Under the pieces are notes generated by a model. It was not told where the DNA came from. It saw only the letters and a program-made list of their open reading frames with translations, and searched no databases. 34,896 nt of DNA, taken from positions 1-34,896 of the forward strand of contig NZ_JAATHJ010000036.1 in the NCBI RefSeq assembly GCF_012034335.1. The letters run 5' to 3'. The translations under genes and the position numbers were made by a program. The stretch comes from Alkalicoccus luteus (lineage in GTDB: Bacteria; Bacillota; Bacilli; Bacillales; Salisediminibacteriaceae). Below are positions 8,598 through 18,704 of this stretch, in pieces; the stretch's first letter is position 1; each line of letters starts with the position of its first letter.

Positions 8598-8626
8598 ATA
8601 ATACCAACACTTCCAAATGAAGTCAA
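8598..8626 (-). promoter_or_regulatory. Proximal sigma-A promoter of abrB
   Basis: On the minus strand TTGACT (8626-8621) and TATTAT (8603-8598) are separated by exactly 17 bases. This near-consensus promoter lies about 80 bases before the abrB start, with the 0A box just downstream of its start point. Confidence 0.8.
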
Positions 8627-8759
8627 TTAAAATGATATAAAAAGGAAATAAGTTTTTTGTTATATGGCGTTTGACTTTACTCTGAAGCAGGTTTCACTGG
8701 AAGCAGTTTGTCAGACTCTCAAAACCGCTGCCTGCCCCTCCTTTCGATTGTCGACTTAA

Positions 8760-8766
8760 TTCGACA
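8760..8766 (-). promoter_or_regulatory. Second 0A-box core upstream of abrB
   Basis: TGTCGAA reads on the minus strand inside the long leader that the distal abrB promoter would produce. A seven-base core occurs by chance fairly often, so this is tentative; it gains some weight from the exact core and its place between the two candidate abrB promoters. Confidence 0.3.
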
Positions 8767-8836
8767 TCTGGTGTCACGTAAAGTACTATACCCTAAAAAG
8801 GGAAGAATCTAACAAAAATGCAAGAAAAAATTTTTA

Positions 8837-8865
8837 ATTATAAAGAATGTACAAACTTTGTACAA
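8837..8865 (-). promoter_or_regulatory. Distal minus-strand promoter with embedded palindrome
   Basis: On the minus strand TTGTAC (8865-8860) and TATAAT (8842-8837) are spaced by 17 bases and point toward abrB, about 310 bases from its start. A perfect 17-bp palindrome, TGTACAAACTTTGTACA (8848-8864), covers the -35 and most of the spacer, as an operator would. No open reading frame lies between this promoter and the proximal abrB promoter. Confidence 0.5.
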
Positions 8866-8937
8866 TATTTAGCGGGGCGAAATATCAGATACCTCCCGGG
8901 TCCGAATTGGAAAAAACCTGTATACCGCGCGATTCTG

Positions 8938-8966
8938 TTGACAGAGGACCACCCATTCGGTATATT
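8938..8966 (+). promoter_or_regulatory. Sigma-A promoter of the metS leader
   Basis: TTGACA (8938-8943) and TATATT (8961-8966) are separated by 17 bases. Transcription would begin near 8973, about 25 bases before the first T-box stem I elements, which is the position expected for a T-box leader promoter. Confidence 0.78.
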
Positions 8967-8972
8967 GCAGAG

Positions 8973-9251
8973 AGGATAAGCATATGCTTCAATGATGGGA
9001 TGAGTAGAGAGCCGCCGTCCGCTTGCAGAGAGCCGGGGAAGCTGAGAACCGGTGCGGAAGGTCTTTTGAACATGGTCCCGGGAGAGGCTGTATGGTCGAG
9101 CGCGCAATCGTAAGGCCTGCACGTCCGCTGCACGTTACGCAGCAGAACTGTCAGTCGCAGTTCGACCGAGACCGGTTGTTGAGCCGGTGAAACCGGGTGG
9201 TACCGCGTGGGCTTTTGCTCTCGTCCCAGTGTATGGGGCGGGGGCTTTTTT
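8973..9251 (+). promoter_or_regulatory. T-box riboswitch (methionine specifier) controlling metS
   Basis: The leader has the T-box elements in order: the AGTA loop motif (9003-9006), CAGAGAGCC (9026-9034), the GCTGAGAACCGGTGC distal segment, and GAAC followed by ATG (9072-9074) at the position of the specifier codon, then a CCCGGGAG helix strand. The T-box core GGGTGGTACCGCG follows at ~9195-9207. Uncharged tRNA-Met would pair with the specifier and the T-box to stabilise the antiterminator. The ATG specifier agrees with the downstream metS. The leader ends in an intrinsic terminator. Confidence 0.92.
9217..9251 (+). terminator. Regulated terminator of the metS T-box
   Basis: GCTCTCGTCCC (9217-9227) pairs with GGGGCGGGGGC (9235-9245), with some GU pairs, and is followed by six T. 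The 5' strand lies downstream of the T-box core, as in the T-box terminator/antiterminator switch. Confidence 0.88.
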
Positions 9252-9273
9252 GTATGCCTGCGGCGAAACATGA

Positions 9274-11292
<2,019 letters not shown>

Positions 11293-11315
11293 CGAGAATG
11301 AAAGGAGGGCACCTC

Positions 11316-12080
11316 ATGCTGATCGATACGCACGTCCACTTGAATGCCGATCAGTTCGCTGATGACGCGGATGAAGTCATTCAGCGGGCGAAGGAAGCAG
11401 GCGTAGCTAAAATGGTCGTTGTCGGATTTGATACGAAGACAATCAATCTTGCCATGGAGCTGATTGAGACGTATCCATTTTTGTATGCAGCTGTCGGCTG
11501 GCACCCGGTAGACGCTGTCGATTTCGACGATGACAAGCTTGCCTGGCTGGAAGAACTGACGAAGCATCCGAAAGTCGTTGCTGTTGGAGAAACGGGACTT
11601 GATTATCACTGGGACAAATCTCCGCATGACGTACAGCAGGAAGCGTTCCGCAAGCAGATCGCACTTGCAAAGAAAGTGAAGCTGCCGCTCATTATTCATG
11701 ACCGCGAAGCTCACGAGGACATCACGGCGATCTTGCAGGAAGAAGAGGCCGCGGAAGCAGGCGGTATCATGCACTGCTTTCAGGGCGATGAGGAGATGGC
11801 AAAAGCGTGTCTCGATATGAATTTTTACATTTCATTCGGTGGACCGGTCACCTTTAAAAACGCGAAGCTACCAAAGGAAGTCGCGAAAATCGTTCCGGAC
11901 GACCGGCTTCTGATCGAAACCGACGCTCCTTATCTTGCACCGCATCCTTACCGCGGCAAACGAAATGAACCGGCATATGTGAAGCTTGTTGCCGAACAGC
12001 TTGCCGAGCTGCGTGGTGTCACCTATGAAGAACTTGCAGCACAAACGACGAAAAATGCCGAAATATTGTTTCACTTGTAG
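11316..12080 (+). CDS. tatD: TatD family metal-dependent hydrolase (YabD)
   Basis: The 254-residue TIM-barrel protein carries the TatD DNase family metal ligands: HVH near the N-terminus (DTHVHLNADQF), the glutamate in VAVGETGLDYHW (~91-102), histidines in LIIHDREAHED and GIMHCFQG, and the aspartate in IETDAPYLAP. Family members act as 3'-5' exonucleases or deoxyribonucleases; the physiological substrate here is not known. ATG 11316 follows AAGGAGGG with eight-base spacing, which favours it over the ATG at 11298. It ends in a strong terminator and lies behind metS as in many Firmicutes. Confidence 0.93.
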   Translation: MLIDTHVHLNADQFADDADEVIQRAKEAGVAKMVVVGFDTKTINLAMELIETYPFLYAAVGWHPVDAVDFDDDKLAWLEELTKHPKVVAVGETGLDYHWDKSPHDVQQEAFRKQIALAKKVKLPLIIHDREAHEDITAILQEEEAAEAGGIMHCFQGDEEMAKACLDMNFYISFGGPVTFKNAKLPKEVAKIVPDDRLLIETDAPYLAPHPYRGKRNEPAYVKLVAEQLAELRGVTYEELAAQTTKNAEILFHL

Positions 12081-12089
12081 CACATCTGG

Positions 12090-12118
12090 GCCGCCTCTTC
12101 TTCAAGAGGCGGCTTTTT
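12090..12118 (+). terminator. Terminator after tatD
   Basis: A perfect 10-bp stem GCCGCCTCTT/AAGAGGCGGC with loop CTTC is followed by five T. The next 330 bases (12119-12448) hold no gene I can support. Confidence 0.93.
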
Positions 12119-12341
12119 GCATGAGCGTCCGGCGTCCGGAACGTCCAAAACGGAGAAAAACGGCAGGATAAAATAAAGAAACCATTTAATCATCATTAAG
12201 CATATGACAAATTACCTTGTTGAAGCAGCTCAAACGGACGCTCGAGAGCAGAAAATACCCCTGATTAAGCAAAGGGAGCCCCGGCGTGAAAGAACATGAA
12301 AACATCGATGAAAGCTTACTGTGAGCGGCGGTTCAGCGATT

Positions 12342-12368
12342 TGTAACGAAACTGTAAAGTAAGACGTT
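12342..12368 (+). promoter_or_regulatory. Possible ECF sigma factor promoter upstream of yabE
   Basis: TGTAAC (12342-12347) and CGTT (12365-12368) are separated by 17 bases, resembling B. subtilis sigma-X/sigma-M promoters (TGTAAC or TGAAAC, then CGTC or CGAC). It points at the cell-wall gene yabE, about 80 bases before the sigma-A promoter. The -10 match is imperfect. Confidence 0.25.
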
Positions 12369-12448
12369 CGTTGCAGGCAGGGCGCGCTGTTTATCATGCA
12401 AAACGGCGGATGTTATCCTATTCGATGACGTTTATTTAGGATATTCGT

Positions 12449-12477
12449 TTGACACGTTTTAAGGGCGTGCGTATAAT
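12449..12477 (+). promoter_or_regulatory. Consensus sigma-A promoter of yabE
   Basis: TTGACA (12449-12454) and TATAAT (12472-12477) match consensus exactly with a 17-base spacer. The start point would be near 12484, giving a leader of only ~19 bases with AAGGAGGG in it. Confidence 0.9.
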
Positions 12478-12502
12478 CTGCGTCTTAGAAGGAGGGTTTG
12501 CC

Positions 12503-13924
12503 ATGATTGAGAGGATTAAGTCGTTTTTTGTACATATCGTACGAAAGTCGGACCTCACCGCAAACATTGGAATAATTGCTGTCCTCTGCCTGCTTACGGT
12601 CGTCATTTACGATGTGACGAAGACAGAAGTAACGGTATCAGCCGACGGAGAATCGTTTACGGTGGAAACACACGCCGAAACAGTCGGGGACGTACTGGCA
12701 GAACAGAACATTGACACGATTAAGCACGATGACGTAGAACCGCCGCTGGCTGCTGAAGTAGAAGAGGGCCTTATTATAGAGTACATGCCTGCACAGCACG
12801 TGAACGTATCCCTGGATGGGAGCGAGGAAGACGTATGGACGACAGTCGATACCGTCGATGAACTGATGGAAGAGCTGGACATCGCGGTTTCCTCTCACGA
12901 TGAAGTGGAGCCGTCTCTGCATGCGCAAATTGAAGACGGCATGACCATTGCATACGAAGAAGCTTTCCCGGTAACGGTAGAACATGATGGAGAATCAGCT
13001 CAAATATGGACAGTAGCCGCAACCGTGGAAGCTGTTCTGGATGCACAGAATATCGATATCGGCGAGCTGGATAAAGTAGAGCCGGAAATAGACGAAACAT
13101 TAACTGCTGAAACCGATGTAACGATCACGAGAGTGGAGAAGATCACGGAAACCGTGGAAGAATCGGTATCCTTTGCAACAGTCAGGGAAAACGATGACTC
13201 CCTTGAAGCAGGAACGGAACGAGTCGAACAGGAGGGTGAACGAGGAACCCTTCAGAAGACATATGAAGTGCTGGTAGAGGACGGTGAGGAAGTCTCCCGC
13301 GAGCTGCTTGACGAAGAAGTCGTGGAAGAGAGCAGCGACCGGGTGATTGCGATCGGGACGATGGAACAGTCAGAAACTGTATCACGGGGACGCTCTAAGG
13401 CCTCCGACGAAAGCACGGAAGAACCTGCGGAAGAAGAATCGTCAGCTTCCACAGGATCAGAAGCATCTGAAGAGAGTTCGCCTGCAGCAGACGAGAGCGA
13501 ATCCTCCAGCGAGACAGCTTCAGCTAACAGCTCCTCATCTTCGGATAACAATTCATCATCCGAAGGCAGCAGTTCTTCTGCTGAAAGCGAAAGCTCCGGC
13601 AGCAGTGCCAGCTCTCAATCGGAAAGCTCGGGTGGAAGCTGGAAATCCTTCCAGGCTACTGCTTACACGGCATCTTGCAACGGGTGCTCGGGAGTGACCG
13701 CTACGGGAGTGGACTTGAATGCGAATCCGAATGCCAATGTGATTGCCGTTGATCCTTCGGTTATTCCGCTCGGGTCCAAAGTAGAAGTAAAGGGACACGG
13801 AACGTTTACGGCTGCCGATACCGGCGGCGCGATTAACGGAAACAAAATCGATATTTTCATGTCCGACCGGGGAAGTGCTACTTCCTTTGGGAGGCAGAGC
13901 GTCCAAGTACGCGTGGTCGATTGA
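12503..13924 (+). CDS. yabE: Cell-wall protein YabE (DUF348-G5-3D, Rpf-like stationary-phase survival family)
   Basis: The 473-residue protein has an N-terminal membrane anchor (~20-37), three tandem DUF348 repeats (~43-80, 97-135 and 155-193; each with a VTVxxDGE-like start and a V-x-x-VL/L-M-x-x-x-I end), a G5 domain (~205-285), a long Ser/Glu-rich low-complexity linker (~290-385), and a C-terminal 3D domain with the DTGGAINGNKIDIFM signature. This is the architecture of Firmicute resuscitation-promoting (Sps) proteins thought to cleave peptidoglycan. The 3D domain keeps its aspartates and has a close cysteine pair (SCNGCSG). ATG 12503 follows AAGGAGGG; the frame is open from 12449, but that start would overlap the promoter. 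It is monocistronic between its own promoter and terminator. Confidence 0.93.
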   Translation: MIERIKSFFVHIVRKSDLTANIGIIAVLCLLTVVIYDVTKTEVTVSADGESFTVETHAETVGDVLAEQNIDTIKHDDVEPPLAAEVEEGLIIEYMPAQHVNVSLDGSEEDVWTTVDTVDELMEELDIAVSSHDEVEPSLHAQIEDGMTIAYEEAFPVTVEHDGESAQIWTVAATVEAVLDAQNIDIGELDKVEPEIDETLTAETDVTITRVEKITETVEESVSFATVRENDDSLEAGTERVEQEGERGTLQKTYEVLVEDGEEVSRELLDEEVVEESSDRVIAIGTMEQSETVSRGRSKASDESTEEPAEEESSASTGSEASEESSPAADESESSSETASANSSSSSDNNSSSEGSSSSAESESSGSSASSQSESSGGSWKSFQATAYTASCNGCSGVTATGVDLNANPNANVIAVDPSVIPLGSKVEVKGHGTFTAADTGGAINGNKIDIFMSDRGSATSFGRQSVQVRVVD

Positions 13925-13928
13925 TAAG

Positions 13929-13975
13929 AAAGGGCTGATGCTGCGGTTGTGTTCATCCGCGGATCAGCCCTTTTC
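13929..13975 (+). terminator. Terminator after yabE
   Basis: AAAGGGCTGAT (13929-13939) pairs with ATCAGCCCTTTT (from 13963), with an inner GCGG/CCGC pairing, and ends in a short T run. Confidence 0.85.
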
Positions 13976-14045
13976 TGCGTGTCAGACAATGCAGGCAGCC
14001 GACGTTTATTCCCCGGGAAATAATTAGCGGAAATAGCGGATGTGC

Positions 14046-14073
14046 TTGTTTCAGCACGGAAATTGTGTAGAAT
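14046..14073 (+). promoter_or_regulatory. Probable sigma-A promoter of rnmV-rsmA
   Basis: TTGTTT (14046-14051) and TAGAAT (14068-14073) are 16 bases apart, 39 bases before the rnmV start and behind the yabE terminator. Confidence 0.5.
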
Positions 14074-14111
14074 GAATAAAGATAAAAGTGATGGAAGTGA
14101 GGACGACAAGC

Positions 14112-15538
<1,427 letters not shown>

Positions 15539-15544
15539 ATCATG

Positions 15545-15576
15545 TGACAGCCAGCCGGATGTTTCCGGCTGGCTGT
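15545..15576 (+). repeat. Hairpin direct repeat, copy 1
   Basis: A 32-bp sequence that folds into a perfect 14-bp stem (ACAGCCAGCCGG with its complement around ATGTT). It is repeated base for base at 16212-16243. This copy follows rsmA directly and lacks a T run after it. Confidence 0.9.
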
Positions 15577-16211
15577 CAGGCTGTTGAAAAAGTCTTTCAA
15601 CTTACATATTTATTCGTTTGATTGTATTTCCACTCTGCTTACCGAGCCTGCCGTGGGCTGGCCTTCAGCTATTTCTCAGGGCGACCCTGTATGAAGGGAA
15701 GAAAGGCACGGCTTCACTCGGACACAGGCTTCTTACAAGAAGCCTTTAAGACCCAGTCCGGCTCCGCTCGTGCGTTGATGCCGTTCGCAGATCTGAACGG
15801 CACGGAATCTTCAGACTGCGCTGATCCCACGGGCGTCCTCGCCGGACACATCGGGGAAACGGCTCTGATTCATGGAGAACAACGTCACGACAGGCAGGTG
15901 CGACCGCTTTTTTTACCTTTTATACTGAATTGTAGGAAGAATTGGCATCCCTATTCAACATCGAAACGTCGCATAGGGAAGGTTCATATGTGTGGAAGCC
16001 GATCGTGCATTCATAACCAGGCACTTGAAACGCACTGCCAGCTGCCGACATCGAAGGAACTCGACTCCGGGAGGATCAGAACGAGGCGAAGATCCAGCGC
16101 TTCCGACAGCAGGAGGAATCGGTTAGCTGAGCCCGTTCCCTCCGGAAAGCGAGTGTCCGCAGATACAGCCAGATGCAACGTTATTCACTTAAAATGAATG
16201 TATCAACACTC
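15577..16211. mobile_element. Insertion-like repeat element (MITE-like) between two hairpin copies
   Basis: This 635-bp stretch has no convincing gene. It starts CAGGCTGTTGA and ends TATCAACACTCTG if the first base of copy 2 is included, so its ends are imperfect inverted repeats (CAGnnTGTTGA). The left end also folds as GTTGAAA-AAGTC-TTTCAAC (15583-15601). Inside are several hairpins: AGGCTTCTT/AAGAAGCCT (15726-15745), GCCGTTC/GAACGGC (15780-15801) and CCCTAT/ATAGGG (15949-15978). The right part read on the minus strand (GGACACTCGCTTTCCGGAGG, then CTCAGCTAACC) resembles, from memory, a dispersed non-coding repeat common in Bacillaceae genomes. It occupies the yabG position. A structured RNA is an alternative reading. 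Confidence 0.5.
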
Positions 16212-16246
16212 TGACAGCCAGCCGGATGTTTCCGGCTGGCTGTTTT
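16212..16246 (+). terminator. Hairpin direct repeat, copy 2, with T run
   Basis: This is the same 32-bp hairpin as at 15545-15576, here followed by four T residues in the GCTGTTTTGC context. It is probably the original 3' part of the rsmA terminator, separated from rsmA by the insertion. It precedes the veg promoters. Confidence 0.7.
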
Positions 16247-16369
16247 GCATCGCCTCTCTGATGACTTAAACAGAGAGAATGACTTGGGTGCTGCACAGTC
16301 TTTTCCAAAAGCGAACCATTTCGGCACTCGAATTGGCCTGTAAAAGTGAAAAAAGCCAGAATTTATTCG

Positions 16370-16398
16370 TTGACACACCGACGCTGCGTTGCTATAAT
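16370..16398 (+). promoter_or_regulatory. veg promoter 1 (upstream), consensus sigma-A
   Basis: TTGACA (16370-16375) and TATAAT (16393-16398) are a perfect consensus pair with a 17-base spacer. Confidence 0.9.
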
Positions 16399-16409
16399 TT
16401 AAATTTTAT

Positions 16410-16439
16410 TTGACTTACGGGCACCTTATCAGGTATAAT
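16410..16439 (+). promoter_or_regulatory. veg promoter 2 (downstream), sigma-A
   Basis: TTGACT (16410-16415) and TATAAT (16434-16439) with an 18-base spacer lie directly behind promoter 1. The start point would be ~16446, giving a leader of about 16 bases. Tandem strong promoters in front of veg are also known in B. subtilis. Confidence 0.8.
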
Positions 16440-16461
16440 GACTTTAAGTGAGGTGTCGTGG

Positions 16462-16725
16462 ATGGCTAAAACATTAGCGGAAATTAAACAGTCGTTAGAA
16501 GCAAATGTCGGTAAAGAGATTACGATTCACGCGAACGGCGGACGGAAGAAGACAATTGAACGCTCCGGCCTGCTGGAAGGAATTTATCCTTCTGTATTCA
16601 CCGTAAAACTCGATAAAGAGCAGTATTCTATCGAGAGGCTTTCCTACAGCTATACAGATGTACTGACCGAAACAGTCAAACTGTCCGTTCCGGATGGCAG
16701 TGAACTTGACGGCGTACAAGCTTAA
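16462..16725 (+). CDS. veg: Veg protein (biofilm-related, DUF1021)
   Basis: The 87-residue product matches B. subtilis Veg: [20 protein letters not shown], the [17 protein letters not shown] core and [17 protein letters not shown]. In B. subtilis Veg stimulates biofilm genes by counteracting SinR; elsewhere its role is unclear. ATG 16462 is chosen because GAGGTG (16450-16455) lies six bases upstream and the protein then starts MAKTL as in the family; the frame is open from 16438 but that start lies inside promoter 2. The gene is monocistronic. The small acid-soluble spore protein gene sspF that follows veg in B. subtilis is missing. Confidence 0.95.
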   Translation: MAKTLAEIKQSLEANVGKEITIHANGGRKKTIERSGLLEGIYPSVFTVKLDKEQYSIERLSYSYTDVLTETVKLSVPDGSELDGVQA

Positions 16726-16748
16726 GCACGACCCATATGCATCGGAAG

Positions 16749-16792
16749 AAAAGCTTATCCAGAACGCAACGTCTGGATAAGTTTTTCTTTTT
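16749..16792 (+). terminator. Terminator after veg
   Basis: CTTATCCAGA (16754-16763) pairs with TCTGGATAAG (16772-16781), followed by a T-rich tract (TTTTTCTTTTT). Confidence 0.92.
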
Positions 16793-16840
16793 GTCGTAAA
16801 CTGCTGCCTCGTGGCGGCGGTTCTTTTTCGCGTCTGTAAA

Positions 16841-16849
16841 TGATAGAAT
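16841..16849 (+). promoter_or_regulatory. Possible extended -10 promoter for ispE
   Basis: TGATAGAAT gives a TGn extension and TAGAAT (16844-16849). The -35 at the right distance is poor (TTCTTT). It lies behind the veg terminator and 70 bases before ispE. Confidence 0.4.
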
Positions 16850-16920
16850 AGCAAAAGCAGTACGTGTACAGCGGCGGGTTTTCCTGCCTATCAATGATAA
16901 CTTAAAGAAGGTGACGGACG

Positions 16921-17790
16921 TTGAATACATTAACGGTGAAGGCACCGGCTAAGATCAACCTGACGCTGGATGTTCTTCGCAGACGAGAAGACGGCTATCA
17001 TGAAGTCGAAATGGTGATGACGACAGTCGATCTTGCAGACCGGATTGAGCTCACAAGTCTCAGCCGTCCGGTGATAAGAATTGAATCGAACAACGGTTAT
17101 TTGCCGCTCGACGATTCCAACCATGCCTGGCAGGCGGCGAGAAAGCTGCAGGAGCGATACGCCCCGTCGAAGGGTGTACGGATTTACATAGATAAACATA
17201 TTCCGATGTCAGCAGGCCTGGCAGGAGGAAGTTCGGACGCTGCAGCGGTACTGCGCGGGCTGAACCGGCTCTGGGAGCTGAATTGCTCGATGGAGGAGCT
17301 CGCTGAGATCGGAGCGGAGATCGGATCCGACGTTCCGTTCTGCGTATATGGAGGAACTGCACTGGCGTCAGGGAGGGGAGTAGAGCTGGAATTTCTGCCG
17401 GCACCGCCTTCCTGCTGGGTCGTTCTTGCTAAGCCGCGGGCGGGAGTCTCCACAAAAGACATCTACAGCCGTCTCAGACTGGACACGATGGACCATCCGG
17501 ATACAGCGGGAATGATCCGTGCTCTGGAGCAGCAGGATTTTTACGGCATCTGCAGCCGGCTGCAAAACGTGATGGAACCGGCGACATTTTCACTGGAGCC
17601 GGAAGTAAAGGTGATTAAAAAGCGGCTTCAGCAGTACGGAGCTGACGGTGTTGTTATGAGCGGGAGCGGTCCGACGGTGTTCGCACTGGCTAAAAGCGAA
17701 TCACGGGCATATCGGCTTTACAATGGATTGAAAGGCTTTATGGACCACGTCTACGTGGTCCGGATGATGGGAATGCGCCACGAACTGTAA
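16921..17790 (+). CDS. ispE: 4-diphosphocytidyl-2-C-methyl-D-erythritol kinase
   Basis: The 289-residue GHMP kinase phosphorylates CDP-methylerythritol in the non-mevalonate isoprenoid pathway. The N-terminal [27 protein letters not shown] is highly conserved, the ATP-binding glycine loop is [22 protein letters not shown] (~97-118), and the third motif is [13 protein letters not shown] near residue 245. The start is TTG 16921, seven bases after GAAGGTGA; no ATG lies close by. The gene precedes purR as in B. subtilis. Confidence 0.96.
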   Translation: MNTLTVKAPAKINLTLDVLRRREDGYHEVEMVMTTVDLADRIELTSLSRPVIRIESNNGYLPLDDSNHAWQAARKLQERYAPSKGVRIYIDKHIPMSAGLAGGSSDAAAVLRGLNRLWELNCSMEELAEIGAEIGSDVPFCVYGGTALASGRGVELEFLPAPPSCWVVLAKPRAGVSTKDIYSRLRLDTMDHPDTAGMIRALEQQDFYGICSRLQNVMEPATFSLEPEVKVIKKRLQQYGADGVVMSGSGPTVFALAKSESRAYRLYNGLKGFMDHVYVVRMMGMRHEL

Positions 17791-17797
17791 GTTCATA

Positions 17798-17826
17798 TTG
17801 TGAAACCCGTACAAAAATGGTATATT
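17798..17826 (+). promoter_or_regulatory. Sigma-A promoter of purR
   Basis: TTGTGA (17798-17803) and TATATT (17821-17826) are 17 bases apart, directly behind ispE and 37 bases before purR. Confidence 0.65.
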
Positions 17827-17847
17827 ACAGTTGGAATATTCGGGTTT
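17803..17847 (+). promoter_or_regulatory. PurBox-like inverted pair at the purR promoter
   Basis: AAACCCGTACAAA (17803-17815) matches the forward PurBox AWWWCCGAACWWT at 10 of 13 positions, and AATATTCGGGTTT (17835-17847) matches the reverse box at 11 of 13. The first lies in the promoter spacer, the second just past the start point. This arrangement would suit PurR autoregulation. The 19-base gap is slightly longer than the usual 16-17. Confidence 0.4.
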
Positions 17848-17863
17848 TACAGGAGGTGGCAGC

Positions 17864-18682
17864 ATGAAGTACCGACGGAGCGGCCGGCTGGTGGATATGA
17901 CGGAGTATCTGCTGCGGCACCCGCATCAGTCTGTTTCGCTGACGTTTTTTTCAGACAAATACGGTGCGGCAAAATCTTCAATCAGTGAAGATATTGGCAT
18001 TATTAAAGAAGTATTTGAACAAAAAGGGATCGGCAGGCTGTCTACCTCTGCCGGGGTAAGCGGCGGCGTAACTTACATACCGCTGATGGGAAGTGACGAA
18101 GCGGTCCACACCGTGGAGCAGATGTGCAGCAGGTTGGAAGAACCGTCCCGTCTGCTGCCCGGCGGCTATCTATACATGATGGACATCATCGGGGATCCGC
18201 AGTGGATGCAGAAACTGGGACGTATTTTTGCCTCCTGCTATGAAAAAGCACAGGTGGATACGGTAATGACGATGGCGACAAAGGGCATCCCGCTTGCTTA
18301 TGCCGTCGCCTCACATTTGCGTGCGCCGGTTAGCATTGTGCGGCACGAACAGCGGGTGACGGAAGGCTCCCTCGTCAGCATCAACTACGTCTCCGGTTCA
18401 TCCAACCGGGTTCAGACGATGTCACTCTCCAAACGGAGCCTGGAAGCAGGCAGCCGTGTGCTGATCATCGATGATTTTATGAAAGCAGGCGGCACGATCC
18501 GCGGCATGATGGATCTTGCAGAAGAGTTCCAGGCAGAAGTAGTCGGTGCAGGCGTGCTGATGGAAGCAGTACATGAGCACGAAAAACTCGTGAATGACTA
18601 TGTCTCCCTTGCCCGGCTCGATAAGGTCGATGCAAGAGGGAAGAAAATCACTGTCCGTAAAGGCAGCATATTCGACTCATAA
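17864..18682 (+). CDS. purR: Purine operon repressor PurR
   Basis: The 272-residue protein has an N-terminal winged helix (MKYRRSGRLVDMTEYLLRHPH, SKSSISED-like AAKSSISEDIGIIKEVFEQ) and a C-terminal phosphoribosyltransferase-like domain with the PRPP motif VLIIDDFMKAGGT near residue 200. It represses purine genes, and PRPP releases it from DNA. It is about 13 residues shorter than the B. subtilis protein at the C-terminus. ATG 17864 follows AGGAGGTG closely; the frame is open from 17831, but that start would be in the promoter region. In B. subtilis yabJ is cotranscribed behind purR; it is absent here and a terminator follows at once. Confidence 0.97.
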   Translation: MKYRRSGRLVDMTEYLLRHPHQSVSLTFFSDKYGAAKSSISEDIGIIKEVFEQKGIGRLSTSAGVSGGVTYIPLMGSDEAVHTVEQMCSRLEEPSRLLPGGYLYMMDIIGDPQWMQKLGRIFASCYEKAQVDTVMTMATKGIPLAYAVASHLRAPVSIVRHEQRVTEGSLVSINYVSGSSNRVQTMSLSKRSLEAGSRVLIIDDFMKAGGTIRGMMDLAEEFQAEVVGAGVLMEAVHEHEKLVNDYVSLARLDKVDARGKKITVRKGSIFDS

Positions 18683-18704
18683 AAACAGGCTCAGCCTGTT
18701 TTTT
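18682..18704 (+). terminator. Terminator after purR
   Basis: AAAAACAGGC and GCCTGTTTTTT form a short GC-cored stem with a three-base loop, ending in six T. Confidence 0.85.

Noticed and set aside
8892-9084. CTCCCGGG (8893-8900) complementary to CCCGGGAG (9077-9084)
   Set aside because: The first copy lies upstream of the likely transcription start of the metS leader, and the CCCGGG core pairs with itself; no evidence for a long-range helix.
8847-9113. Open frames on both strands in the abrB-metS interval
   Set aside because: They overlap the metS promoter and T-box stem structures, which explain the sequence.
12119-12341. Possible small gene or RNA between tatD and yabE
   Set aside because: No open frame with a ribosome binding site and no clear hairpin with T run was found; nothing is supported here.
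12503-13924. Antisense ECF promoter inside yabE like B. subtilis S25
   Set aside because: I scanned the minus strand of yabE for TGAAAC/TGTAAC followed by CGTC at the right distance and saw no convincing pair.
14088-14111. ATG start for rnmV eight codons upstream of the GTG
   Set aside because: The GTG at 14112 has a better placed ribosome binding site and gives exactly the family length and N-terminus.
15622-16197. Open frame of 191 codons between rsmA and veg
   Set aside because: It lies inside the repeat-like element, has a biased Arg/Ser/His-rich composition, no good ribosome binding site and no recognisable domain; the inverted repeats explain the DNA better.
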